DNA of 14,633 nt. Source: F1-60-MAGs149 sp037133755 (GTDB lineage Bacteria; Actinomycetota; Thermoleophilia; Gaiellales; F1-60-MAGs149). The stretch lies in contig JBAXNN010000024.1 in NCBI GenBank assembly GCA_037133755.1, positions 1-14,633 of the forward strand, written 5' to 3'. The notes under the pieces were generated by a model. That model had not been told where the DNA came from. It did not search any database and worked only from the letters and a program-made list of their open reading frames with translations. A program made the translations under genes and the position numbers. This document shows, piece after piece, positions 7,001 through 13,259 of the stretch (position 1 is the stretch's first letter; each line of letters begins with the position of its first letter).

Positions 7001-8459
7001 CGATTACGCCGCGAACGGCACCCTGCTGCGGTCCACCCTCGGCAACGGCGCCGTCCAGACGTTCGAGCTCGATCAGAACAACAACGCCAAGCGCACCACG
7101 ACGCGCTTCCCGAACGGCGCCAGCCTCGTCGAGACGATCGAGCGATCGCCGTCAGGCCGGTTCCTCTCGCGCACGCTCACCGGGCCGACCGGCACGGCCA
7201 CATACACATACACGTACAACGAGGACGGCCGCCTGATCGACACGCAGCTCTCCGGCACCACACCGGTGAAGGAGACGCGGTGGCAGAGCGAGTACACCGG
7301 CGCAACGGGCGCGAACGGCAACCGCGCGTCGCGGACGACGACGCTCGCCGACGGCACGCAGACGACAACCGCATTCACCTACGGCGACAACAATCGCCCG
7401 CTCCGCGCCACGAGCGATGCCGGCGACATCGCGATCGAGTACGACGCCGCCGGCCGCGCCACCAAGGTCGGCGCGACGAGCCTGACGTACGACGCCGCCG
7501 GCGGCCTTCGCACCGCCACAGACGACAACCGCACCTACGCCTTCTCCGACGACGGCGACACCACGACCTTCACTCGAGCCTCCGACGGTAAATCGGTGGT
7601 CGCGACGGCGACGGGCGAGTCGCTCATCCTCGGCGCCGACGAGAAGATCGACGGGCAGCTCGTCACGCCCGCACCCGGCGTCAACGTGCTGCTCGGCAAA
7701 GACGGCGCACCGATCCGCTGGATCTACGACGACAGCATCGGCAACGGGACGTGGACGTCGACCGGAGCCGGCAGTCCGGCCAGGACCCACCTCTACTCGC
7801 CCGACGGCAAGAACGTCAGCGTCGAGCGGACGTTCGACCCCAGGACGCCCCTCGACCTCGTCGTCAACAGCCTCGGCTGGATGGACAGCGGAAACGCCTC
7901 CAAGCTCCGCCTCGCGACACCGATCACCATCATCGGCGCCCGCACCTACAGCCCGGACTTCGGCCGCTGGCTCCAATCCGACCCCACCGTCGGCGGTTCG
8001 ATGAACGCCTACGAATACGCCACCGGCGATCCGATCAACCAGTTCGATCCCACCGGCAACATCGCCTGGGGCTGGATCGCCGGTGCGATCGTCGCAACCG
8101 TCACCGGCGCCCTGATCGGCGCCCTCACCTTCGGCATCGGCACCGGGGGCGTGCTCGGCTACGGCTACGCAGCGCTCGCCCTCCAAATCGCCATGGGAGC
8201 CGTCGCCGGCGCCGCCTCCGGGGCCCTCGGGGAAGTGGTCACGCAGCTCGTCGACCACAAGGCCGTGATCGACTGGTCGAGCGTCGGCATCGCCGCCGGC
8301 ATCGGAGCGGCATTCGGCGCAGCGGCGTCCGGATCATCAGCCTACCGCTACAAGATCGCAAAGCCTGGGAAGGAACTCCGAAAGATCGCCGCCGAACGGG
8401 CCTGGGTTGCAGCGGACGTACTCAAGGCCTCGCGCATGGAGGGCTACAACAAGGTGTAG
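4083..8459 (+). CDS. Exported RHS/YD-repeat protein with PA14 domain (RHS1)
   Basis: The 1458-residue frame begins with a signal peptide (hydrophobic residues 16-31, likely cleavage after LTA at 39). A fibronectin-like region with EWPEVPANVGQVQFVITTL precedes an N-terminal RHS region with a Cys pair (C352/C369). YD repeats follow (VTYDANGR near 449, TEYDQNGN near 529). A PA14 domain covers about 592-727 (WSARLTGTYLAPKDGSYTF, LWVGG). More YD repeats (about 906-1160) lead to the RHS-associated core at 1289-1326 (YSPDFGRWLQSDP, YATGDPINQFDPTGN). A Gly/Ala-rich hydrophobic stretch comes next, as often before RHS toxin tips. The frame stops at a TAG (8457-8459), but the same frame continues openly to 9002. 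The ATG at 4083 is chosen because the second RHS protein aligns from this residue; the frame also extends to 4005. RHS shells enclose C-terminal cargo; the PA14 domain suggests carbohydrate binding. Confidence 0.92.
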   Translation: MIYSRPIHGQRPLARILAGLLCGALLFLAFLGYPPKLTAQTVELKDPAGLPALNGTTATGRATPTPLAITIDGSFPVAATTTPTLEWPEVPANVGQVQFVITTLAEKAPKELWSRTVAVGPDRTARVTVPAGIVAQGRTYAWAAQSTTNAAIKHGPFSLTIDLERSGSQPIFDAGNFAIAKGTGDAIYTYQGAQLSTLGGGTGWTLIHRSANTPQKGLPAGWKLVVSGSTGWDAIRLNGDGTVTLSTSTGVSVTYAKRGDNQWQPQVGRYNSAGEATLLNQNTDGTFSTTDGNRAVTVFSKPTLNADGHPVSVWAMDTPAMQQHWVDGKLHDLTDPVTQNQLVFLYSGDQGCAEEVDPGFIKAPAGMLCGTLDWTGNAILLEYVDTPTGPQIGRIVSGLGMGPYAQSTDIGWDHSGRIVEMRTPLAAFATASGKVGGLTAQDPRALTQVTYDANGRVASLTNPAGLISEQHQPAAREQRSTVTFTYAPFTVRTKGTTTPAGFDSREWLDPVTLQLVKQEDESGNVVTTEYDQNGNPTKVVDHMSGTTTETTYNRAGKPIAQLGPTKGSLTSPTAPKTVTAYDQDENGRDWKGLAALYWSNSGFNGAPTTSSTGPKINDTPVQNLSFNWPSNPAGSTGPWSARLTGTYLAPKDGSYTFRNDTTAKLWVGGSICSPTCTKTLAANTEVPLQIDAVNTDGTSITGVKALVTEPNGTPVPIPIAQLRPNYGLATSSSVRENDGTGVRMLTSKMVYDTTTTQLLKTISPSGATISRTYEPYNPAQGQWGRSTSVTNAADQTTTSAFYKPGETATDCSGNEIAQDGRQKSVTLPSGQVVTETHTASGTAIKASDGVATTCGTGREDDIGFTTTTTGLGETVSQTSVPMIANDPLASGSATQTQGAISIEYTRYDINGNAWETVDSQGTKTVRHWNQLTGNLVSVVETTKHGETRTSDYTYTPAGQIATVTVNGNQLIANDYAANGTLLRSTLGNGAVQTFELDQNNNAKRTTTRFPNGASLVETIERSPSGRFLSRTLTGPTGTATYTYTYNEDGRLIDTQLSGTTPVKETRWQSEYTGATGANGNRASRTTTLADGTQTTTAFTYGDNNRPLRATSDAGDIAIEYDAAGRATKVGATSLTYDAAGGLRTATDDNRTYAFSDDGDTTTFTRASDGKSVVATATGESLILGADEKIDGQLVTPAPGVNVLLGKDGAPIRWIYDDSIGNGTWTSTGAGSPARTHLYSPDGKNVSVERTFDPRTPLDLVVNSLGWMDSGNASKLRLATPITIIGARTYSPDFGRWLQSDPTVGGSMNAYEYATGDPINQFDPTGNIAWGWIAGAIVATVTGALIGALTFGIGTGGVLGYGYAALALQIAMGAVAGAASGALGEVVTQLVDHKAVIDWSSVGIAAGIGAAFGAAASGSSAYRYKIAKPGKELRKIAAERAWVAADVLKASRMEGYNKV

Positions 8460-8482
8460 CGCAATTACGTCAACGAACTCGC

Positions 8483-8487
8483 GGAGG
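8483..8487 (+). promoter_or_regulatory. Possible Shine-Dalgarno after the RHS1 stop
   Basis: GGAGG lies 11 nt before the GTG at 8499. It would allow separate translation of the C-terminal piece. It also falls within codons (GCG GAG GAT) that read naturally as protein in the RHS frame, so it may be incidental. Confidence 0.3.
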
Positions 8488-8498
8488 ATGCCGCAGCA

Positions 8499-9002
8499 GT
8501 GGGCGCGCGCGCACCCAACCCGTCACGACTCAGAGGCTGGAACAACCGCACCACCAGGACTGAGCGCATTCAGGCCAGCCAGGCGCGCATCGACCAGCTC
8601 CGCAGCGGCCGCGGCGCTTCGTACTACCCGGGCAACGAGGTACCAAGGGCGATGACCGGCGACCTCATCAATCTGGCCAATCCGAAGCTCGGCCAGTCCA
8701 CGCTCGTGCCGGTCTTCTCATCGGGCAAGCAGAACTCCTTCGTCAACGGCGTACTCTCCCAGCGCCAGTCGAGTCAGATCTCGCAGTCCCTCAGCGAATC
8801 GTTCGGCAAGCCGAACCAGAGCTTCAAGCAGCTGATCCGCGACGTATCGAAGAGCTCCTCCTCCAGCGACGAGGTGTACTCGCCACTGAGCCGCTCCCAA
8901 CAGAAGATGTTCGACCAGTACTCGAAGAGAAGCGACAGCTTGACGAGCGACGATAGCCAGAAGTTCTACGAAAGATACATGCAAAACGTTTTCGACTCCT
9001 GA
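8499..9002 (+). CDS. RHS1 C-terminal tip beyond an in-frame TAG
   Basis: This 167-residue frame is in phase with RHS1. The 13 codons between the RHS1 TAG and the GTG at 8499 are also open and read RNYVNELAEDAAA, so the original protein probably ran on to 9002 (1639 codons counting the TAG position). The piece has a basic N-terminal half (RLRGWNNRTTRTERIQASQA), then YYPGNEVPRAMTGDLINLAN, and a Ser/Gln-rich C-terminus ending MQNVFDS. I recognise no nuclease, ADP-ribosyltransferase, deaminase or other toxin motif. Position after the DPTGN core is where polymorphic RHS toxins sit, so an unknown toxin or cargo domain is the best guess. It uses AGA and AGG codons that are scarce in the RHS core, as acquired tips often do. 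A separately translated gene with GGAGG at 8483 is the alternative. Confidence 0.6.
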   Translation: MGARAPNPSRLRGWNNRTTRTERIQASQARIDQLRSGRGASYYPGNEVPRAMTGDLINLANPKLGQSTLVPVFSSGKQNSFVNGVLSQRQSSQISQSLSESFGKPNQSFKQLIRDVSKSSSSSDEVYSPLSRSQQKMFDQYSKRSDSLTSDDSQKFYERYMQNVFDS

Positions 9003-9028
9003 TCCCTTCCCTCTACACCCACTCCCTT

Positions 9029-9997
9029 ATGACAAAAACAACCCACCGTATCCCTCATCGCCTCCTGATCGCGCTGCTCCTGCTCGTCGGCGCGCTGATC
9101 GGGTCCGGCTCGGCGCAGGCATCGCCGATCGTGCAGTGCCCCGGCCATCCCGAAGGCTCGTACACCACCACCGTCTGCGCGTACGTCACCAACCGCGCGC
9201 TCGAATTCGGCACCCACCCCGGCGTGCTCACCGAGGGCGAGATCAAGCGCACCGGCGCCCTCGCAATCAACGGCGAGAACTACGCCGAATCCGCAGCGGC
9301 GACACTCGCCTACAACGCCTCGGCATGGAATTTCTTCGCCTCCAAGGGCTACGCCGATGCCGGCGCGCACGGCTACGTCACCTACACGGCGACCAACAGC
9401 GCGCTCAAGGACGCAACCGTGCGCGTCGTCGCCTACCACGACGACTTCATGGGCGAGAACCACGACAGCCGCTACTCGCTGACCTGCAACACCGTCACGT
9501 ACCTCGTCTGCACGACACCCGCCGTCTGGATGAAGAACCGCGACTACTCGTGGTACCAGCCGCTGCGCATGGTCGAGGGCTTCGCGAGCATCGAGACGCG
9601 CCCACTCGTCGTCAAGATCCTCAACATGACCGACCAGCCCCTCGTGCGCTCCACCGAACTCGCCCTCAACAACGTCCGCCGCGACGAGCAAACGGCCGAC
9701 CCGGAGACCATCCCGGCAGGCACCGACGGACGAACACGCGCCGGCTACTACCACTTCTACCGCAACCCCTCGGCGAACGACACGGTCTCGTTCAACTACG
9801 CCTTCGCCGATGGGACCGACGCGACGGCACTGACCGGGCAGGAGATCGGCATCGACATCAGCATCAACAAGGACGGCACAACCGACCAGAGCTCCTGCAC
9901 CGCACCAACCGGCAGCAGCACAAACGTCGAATGCTCGGTGACCGTGCTCGGGCTCGCTGACGGCATCCTCGAGGCAGTCGTCGTGGTGGGGGTCTGA
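9029..9997 (+). CDS. Exported three-disulfide protein, type A (A1)
   Basis: The 322-residue protein has a signal peptide with likely cleavage after AQA at residue 31. I do not recognise a named family. Six cysteines fall in three pairs: C37/C50, C153/C161 (x7) and C290/C302 (x11). The first pair is followed by VTNRALEFGTHPG, and a central motif reads ETRPLVVKILNMTDQPLVRS. The C-terminal half alternates polar and hydrophobic residues as a beta-rich domain would (SFNYAFADG, IGIDISINKDG). The gene starts 26 bp after the RHS1 tip. No Shine-Dalgarno is visible before the ATG; the preceding bases are pyrimidine-rich. The TGA lies one base before the ATG of the next gene, so the two are surely cotranscribed. 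A secreted partner or protective protein for RHS1 is an inference. Confidence 0.85.
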   Translation: MTKTTHRIPHRLLIALLLLVGALIGSGSAQASPIVQCPGHPEGSYTTTVCAYVTNRALEFGTHPGVLTEGEIKRTGALAINGENYAESAAATLAYNASAWNFFASKGYADAGAHGYVTYTATNSALKDATVRVVAYHDDFMGENHDSRYSLTCNTVTYLVCTTPAVWMKNRDYSWYQPLRMVEGFASIETRPLVVKILNMTDQPLVRSTELALNNVRRDEQTADPETIPAGTDGRTRAGYYHFYRNPSANDTVSFNYAFADGTDATALTGQEIGIDISINKDGTTDQSSCTAPTGSSTNVECSVTVLGLADGILEAVVVVGV

Positions 9998-9998
9998 C

Positions 9999-10865
9999 AT
10001 GCGCCACCTCATCCGCGTAGGAGCACTGCTGGCGATCCTCATCGTCGCCGCTCCCGCATCCGCCGCGATCGACTATCGCACGACCTACGAGTGCGACCCA
10101 ACCGACAGCCTCTACACCGCCTGCGCCGAGATCAACAACGAGATCCAGACCTGGATCGCACCGGGCAGGCTCGGCAAGACGCAGCCGCTGGTCGTAGCCG
10201 CCGCCCAGCAGACGAACGGCACGTTCGTCGTTCAGCGATCGATCGCCGCCGGCGACCGCGGCGCTGCTCTTACCGGCTTCCGCGCCGGCGCCGACGGCGC
10301 CGTCATCTACTCGTACCGCCAAATGGCAGGAGCGCAGAACTTCCAGGCGCTGATCGGGTTCCGCCTCTCGTCCGGCGCGTGGCCCGAAGGCTGCATCATC
10401 TCGTCGTACCTCGACTGCGAGATGGGGCCGCAGCTCGAATGGGGACGTGATTCCAAGCACGAGTACACCATCACCTCGCGCCCGTTCGAGGTGCGCATCC
10501 TCAACGGCATGCAGCAGGACCTCAAGCGCGTCGACGGGCCGTACTGGTCGAACGCGCTCTGGAATCCCGCCATCGACAGCGCGGCGCGGATCGCCCCGAG
10601 CGGCACCGGCACCGTCGGCAGCCTGCGCTCCGTCGTCAAGGACTCGGCCTATGCAGCGGTGTACAAGTTCCAGCGCTCCGAGACCGATACGCGCTTCAAC
10701 GGCGACTCGGTGCTGATCAGCGTCCGCGCCAACTCGGACGGCACGCACACCGGCAAGTGCACGCCCATCTTCCCGCCGAGCGGCGCGCGCTTCACGTGCA
10801 GCGTGGCGTTCAGCGGCAGCGGCACCGGGCACCTGACGGCGACCGTCCGGGTGCAGACGGCCTAG
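9999..10865 (+). CDS. Exported three-disulfide protein, type B (B1)
   Basis: The 288-residue protein has a signal peptide with cleavage likely after ASA at 22. It is unrecognised, but shares the plan of A1: C32/C42, C132/C140 (x7) and C254/C267. After the first pair comes INNEIQTWIAPGRLGKTQPL; the central motif is TSRPFEVRILNGMQQDLKR followed by VDGPYW, which marks type B. The chain ends in HLTATVRVQTA. A G-rich run (GGTGGGGG, ending 7 nt before the ATG) could be its Shine-Dalgarno. The gene follows A1 by one base. Its TAG shares the CTAG at 10862-10865 with the stop of a minus-strand frame. Confidence 0.85.
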   Translation: MRHLIRVGALLAILIVAAPASAAIDYRTTYECDPTDSLYTACAEINNEIQTWIAPGRLGKTQPLVVAAAQQTNGTFVVQRSIAAGDRGAALTGFRAGADGAVIYSYRQMAGAQNFQALIGFRLSSGAWPEGCIISSYLDCEMGPQLEWGRDSKHEYTITSRPFEVRILNGMQQDLKRVDGPYWSNALWNPAIDSAARIAPSGTGTVGSLRSVVKDSAYAAVYKFQRSETDTRFNGDSVLISVRANSDGTHTGKCTPIFPPSGARFTCSVAFSGSGTGHLTATVRVQTA

Positions 10866-11080
10866 TCGGCGAGCTCGATCAGCCGCTCGGCGACCAGGTC
10901 GAGCACCAGCCGCTCGTCGACGTCCCAGTCGAGTGGTGCCGGGATCGTCTTCTCGTGTGCCGCGTAGGCTGCGCGACGCGGCTGCAGTTCGGCGAGGGCA
11001 TGCGTGCACGACAGTGAGCTCCCGCTTGCACAACGGGTTGCCGGGATGCCAGCGCCACGCCTGTCTGGTACCTTCCACAC
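10862..11080 (-). pseudogene. Possible remnant of a minus-strand gene (C-terminal end)
   Basis: On the minus strand, codons from about 11002 to 10862 encode LAELQPRRAAYAAHEKTIPA followed by PLDWDVDERLVLDLVAER and LIELAD, then TAG. Third positions are almost all G or C and the composition is that of a real soluble protein. The part of the frame upstream of about 11002 looks non-coding and no convincing start exists. It is probably the tail of a gene whose front was lost when the second A-B unit arrived. I do not recognise the family. The remainder of the 10866-11112 gap holds the upstream region of A2. Confidence 0.35.
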
Positions 11081-11112
11081 GTCCTGCTTGACTATTCAGG
11101 AGCGGAGAGAGC

Positions 11113-12063
11113 ATGCGCGGTACCCGGTTGATGAGGAAGATCGCGCCGTTGGCCGCGGCAGTCGTGCTGACCGCGATCGCGTTCGGCGGCACTGCGTCTG
11201 CGCAGGTGCTGTTTCAGGTCGGCCTGCCGTCGCAGTGCCTCGTGAACACGGCATTCGGCTCGCAGGCCCAGTTCGACACCTGCGGACTGGTCGAGAACAA
11301 GGCCCGTGCGTTCGGTGTGCAGGGCTCGCTGCAGGGCATGCCGCTCAAGCGCACGAACGTCGTCATGTCGAAGGGATCGTGGCTCGGCGGGTCGACGAAC
11401 GCGGGCAATCCCGGCTCGTTCTGGGCGTCGCTGAGCGATGGCGGCTTCGGGCTCCTCGGCACGGTCTACTACGCACCGACGTCGGGCCCGTTGGCGAACG
11501 ATCCGGTCCAGATCCAGTACGGCGAGACCGGCCTGACCAATCGGCCCGCCAAGTGCGTCAACCTGAAATTCTTCTCGTGCGAGGTGCCCGAGACGCTGCA
11601 GCCCGAGTCGGGCTCGAACCGTACGCAGACCAAGCTGTCGGTCGTGATCGTGCAGTCGCATCCGGTGATCCTGAAGATCATCAACCAGACGGATCAGCGA
11701 TTGACCCGCTCCACCGACCTTCGTCTGACCGGGTTCGTGCAGGACACTGAGTCGACGAACGACGTGTTGGCCAAGAGCATCGCGCCCCTGCAGGGCTCGC
11801 AGCAGGGGCAGGCCTACTTCCACCTCTTCCGTGATCAGTCCGTCGTCAACAACGCGACGGTCGCGTACCAGTTCGCCGCGGGCGGTACCGGCGTGTTGAC
11901 CGGCGCGATCCTCAACATCGACCTCAGCATCGGCACCGACGGCGTCGCCACGGGCACCTGCAACGCGGATCAGGGTCTACTCGTGAACCTGTCGTGCTCG
12001 GTCGCCGTCCTCGGCGAGCCGAATGAGGGCCCGACTATCGCCGTCGTGAGCGTGGCCGCATGA
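11113..12063 (+). CDS. Exported three-disulfide protein, type A (A2)
   Basis: This 316-residue paralogue of A1 has a signal peptide ending ASA at 30. Cysteine pairs are C42/C57, C148/C156 (x7) and C283/C295 (x11). The motif after the first pair is GLVENKARAFG and the central one is SHPVILKIINQTDQRLTRS, matching RPLVVKILNMTDQPLVRS of A1. The ATG at 11113 has GGAG at 11104-11107, 5 nt upstream; an internal ATG at codon 7 would also leave a signal peptide. The TGA overlaps the ATG of the next gene (ATGA), so translation is probably coupled. Function is unknown, as for A1. Confidence 0.85.
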   Translation: MRGTRLMRKIAPLAAAVVLTAIAFGGTASAQVLFQVGLPSQCLVNTAFGSQAQFDTCGLVENKARAFGVQGSLQGMPLKRTNVVMSKGSWLGGSTNAGNPGSFWASLSDGGFGLLGTVYYAPTSGPLANDPVQIQYGETGLTNRPAKCVNLKFFSCEVPETLQPESGSNRTQTKLSVVIVQSHPVILKIINQTDQRLTRSTDLRLTGFVQDTESTNDVLAKSIAPLQGSQQGQAYFHLFRDQSVVNNATVAYQFAAGGTGVLTGAILNIDLSIGTDGVATGTCNADQGLLVNLSCSVAVLGEPNEGPTIAVVSVAA

Positions 12064-13259
12064 CCCGCCACCTGCGTCTCCTGCTCGCCGTGGCGGCCGT
12101 CGCGGTCGTCGTCGGCGCCATTGCCGCCCCTGCGCAGGCGATCTTCCGCCAGCAGGCATCATTCTCGTGCGCATCGCAGATCAGCCTGCGCTACGTCAAC
12201 GCCTGCGTCGACGTCAAGAACAACGTCAACGTGTTCACCGCACCCGGCAAGGTCGGGATGACGCGCCCACTGCGGTTCCTCCGTGCTGAGGGCTTCTGCA
12301 ACGACGACCCGTACAGCAACCCGTTCAAGGACTACGCCGTGCAGACGTCGATCCCCGGCGGCACCGTCGGCGGGGCGAACGTCGAGGGCGGCTGGATCGG
12401 CCGAGGCTGCAACGACGCGATGTTCTACTGGGACATGCCGCGCCAGTCTGGCGTGCCGGTCGACTACCAGACGCTCGTCGTCACGCGCATCCTCGACCAG
12501 CCCAGCAACAAGACGGATCTGACGGCGTGTCTCGGCGAGCTCTACCTCGCGTGCACCATGGGGCCGAACATCGACAACACCGGTGAGAGCAAGAACTGGC
12601 GCGTGGCGACCGTCACGTCGCGACCGCTCGACGTCAAGATCATCAACGGCCTCGGCCAGCCGTTGATCCGTGATGACGGCCCGTACTGGACCAAGGCGCT
12701 GCGCGCGCAGAACGGCGACAACGCCGCTCGGATCGCGGCTGCAACGACCGCGGGACCGGGCGTGGGCAATAGCGGGGCGCTCCGGTCGATATTCCGCACG
12801 TCAGGCTACGCGGCCGTGTATCGCGTGGGTATGGGCGCCGATCCGGCAAACTCGCCGTACGCTGGCGCGACCGTCGCGATCAACCTCACGGCCGGTCCCG
12901 ATGGCACGACGAAGAGCGCGTGCACGCCGCTCAGTCGTCCGACGGCGCCGTTCTCGTGCAGCATCGACTTCTCCGGCATCTACACCGGAGTGCTCACCGC
13001 CACCATCCGCGTGCGAGCCAACTCGGAGCCGGACGCCAACCACTGTGATCTATCACCGCACTCCGTCCGGCGCTCATCGCCTCCATGTTCGACTGGTTGC
13101 CGGTGTCGCGCTGCTCGCGTTGCTCGCGCTCGGCTTCCTCGGCAACCCGCCGCAGGTCCGCGCGCAGGTGAAGTGGCAGGACCCGGTTTCGCTGCCGGCC
13201 CTGCCCGGCGGCACGGCCACGGGGCGATTCGCGCCGGATCTCGCCGGCGTTGTGGTTGA
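12060..13259 (+). CDS. Exported three-disulfide protein, type B (B2), 3' end altered
   Basis: The N-terminal 320 or so residues match B1: signal peptide ending AQA at 27, C37/C49, C157/C165 (x7) and C288/C300, VKNNVNVFTAPGKVGMTRPL after the first pair, and TSRPLDVKIINGLGQPLIR followed by DDGPYW. B1 ends LTATVRVQTA-stop. B2 reaches LTATIRVRA at about 13018, where GCC AAC stands in place of GCC TAG. It then reads about 80 further Arg/Pro-rich codons in the wrong frame of RHS2, stopping at 13259. A single lost T after GCC would explain this, so the true end was probably near 13020. B2 has extra cysteines (FCNDD, GCNDA) not found in B1. It overlaps A2 at ATGA. Confidence 0.82.
   Translation: MTRHLRLLLAVAAVAVVVGAIAAPAQAIFRQQASFSCASQISLRYVNACVDVKNNVNVFTAPGKVGMTRPLRFLRAEGFCNDDPYSNPFKDYAVQTSIPGGTVGGANVEGGWIGRGCNDAMFYWDMPRQSGVPVDYQTLVVTRILDQPSNKTDLTACLGELYLACTMGPNIDNTGESKNWRVATVTSRPLDVKIINGLGQPLIRDDGPYWTKALRAQNGDNAARIAAATTAGPGVGNSGALRSIFRTSGYAAVYRVGMGADPANSPYAGATVAINLTAGPDGTTKSACTPLSRPTAPFSCSIDFSGIYTGVLTATIRVRANSEPDANHCDLSPHSVRRSSPPCSTGCRCRAARVARARLPRQPAAGPRAGEVAGPGFAAGPARRHGHGAIRAGSRRRCG

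Noticed and set aside
7152..8258. Minus-strand frame of 368 codons opposite RHS1
   Set aside because: It is complementary to the YD repeats and RHS core, has biased Asp/Gly/Arg composition and no recognisable domain. The same holds for 4416-5405 and 6276-6914.
9599..9840. Aegerolysin-like pore-forming domain in the A/B proteins
   Set aside because: The V-K-I-L-N-x-T-x-x-x-L pattern and beta-rich C-terminus recall such beta-sandwich proteins, but the similarity is too general and I cannot verify further family residues.
9864..11192. Long minus-strand frame of 442 codons
   Set aside because: Apart from the short stretch near 10900-11000 it runs opposite A1, B1 and A2, which have signal peptides and paralogues. 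Its product is an Arg/Ala/Gly-rich string typical of antisense frames in GC-rich DNA.
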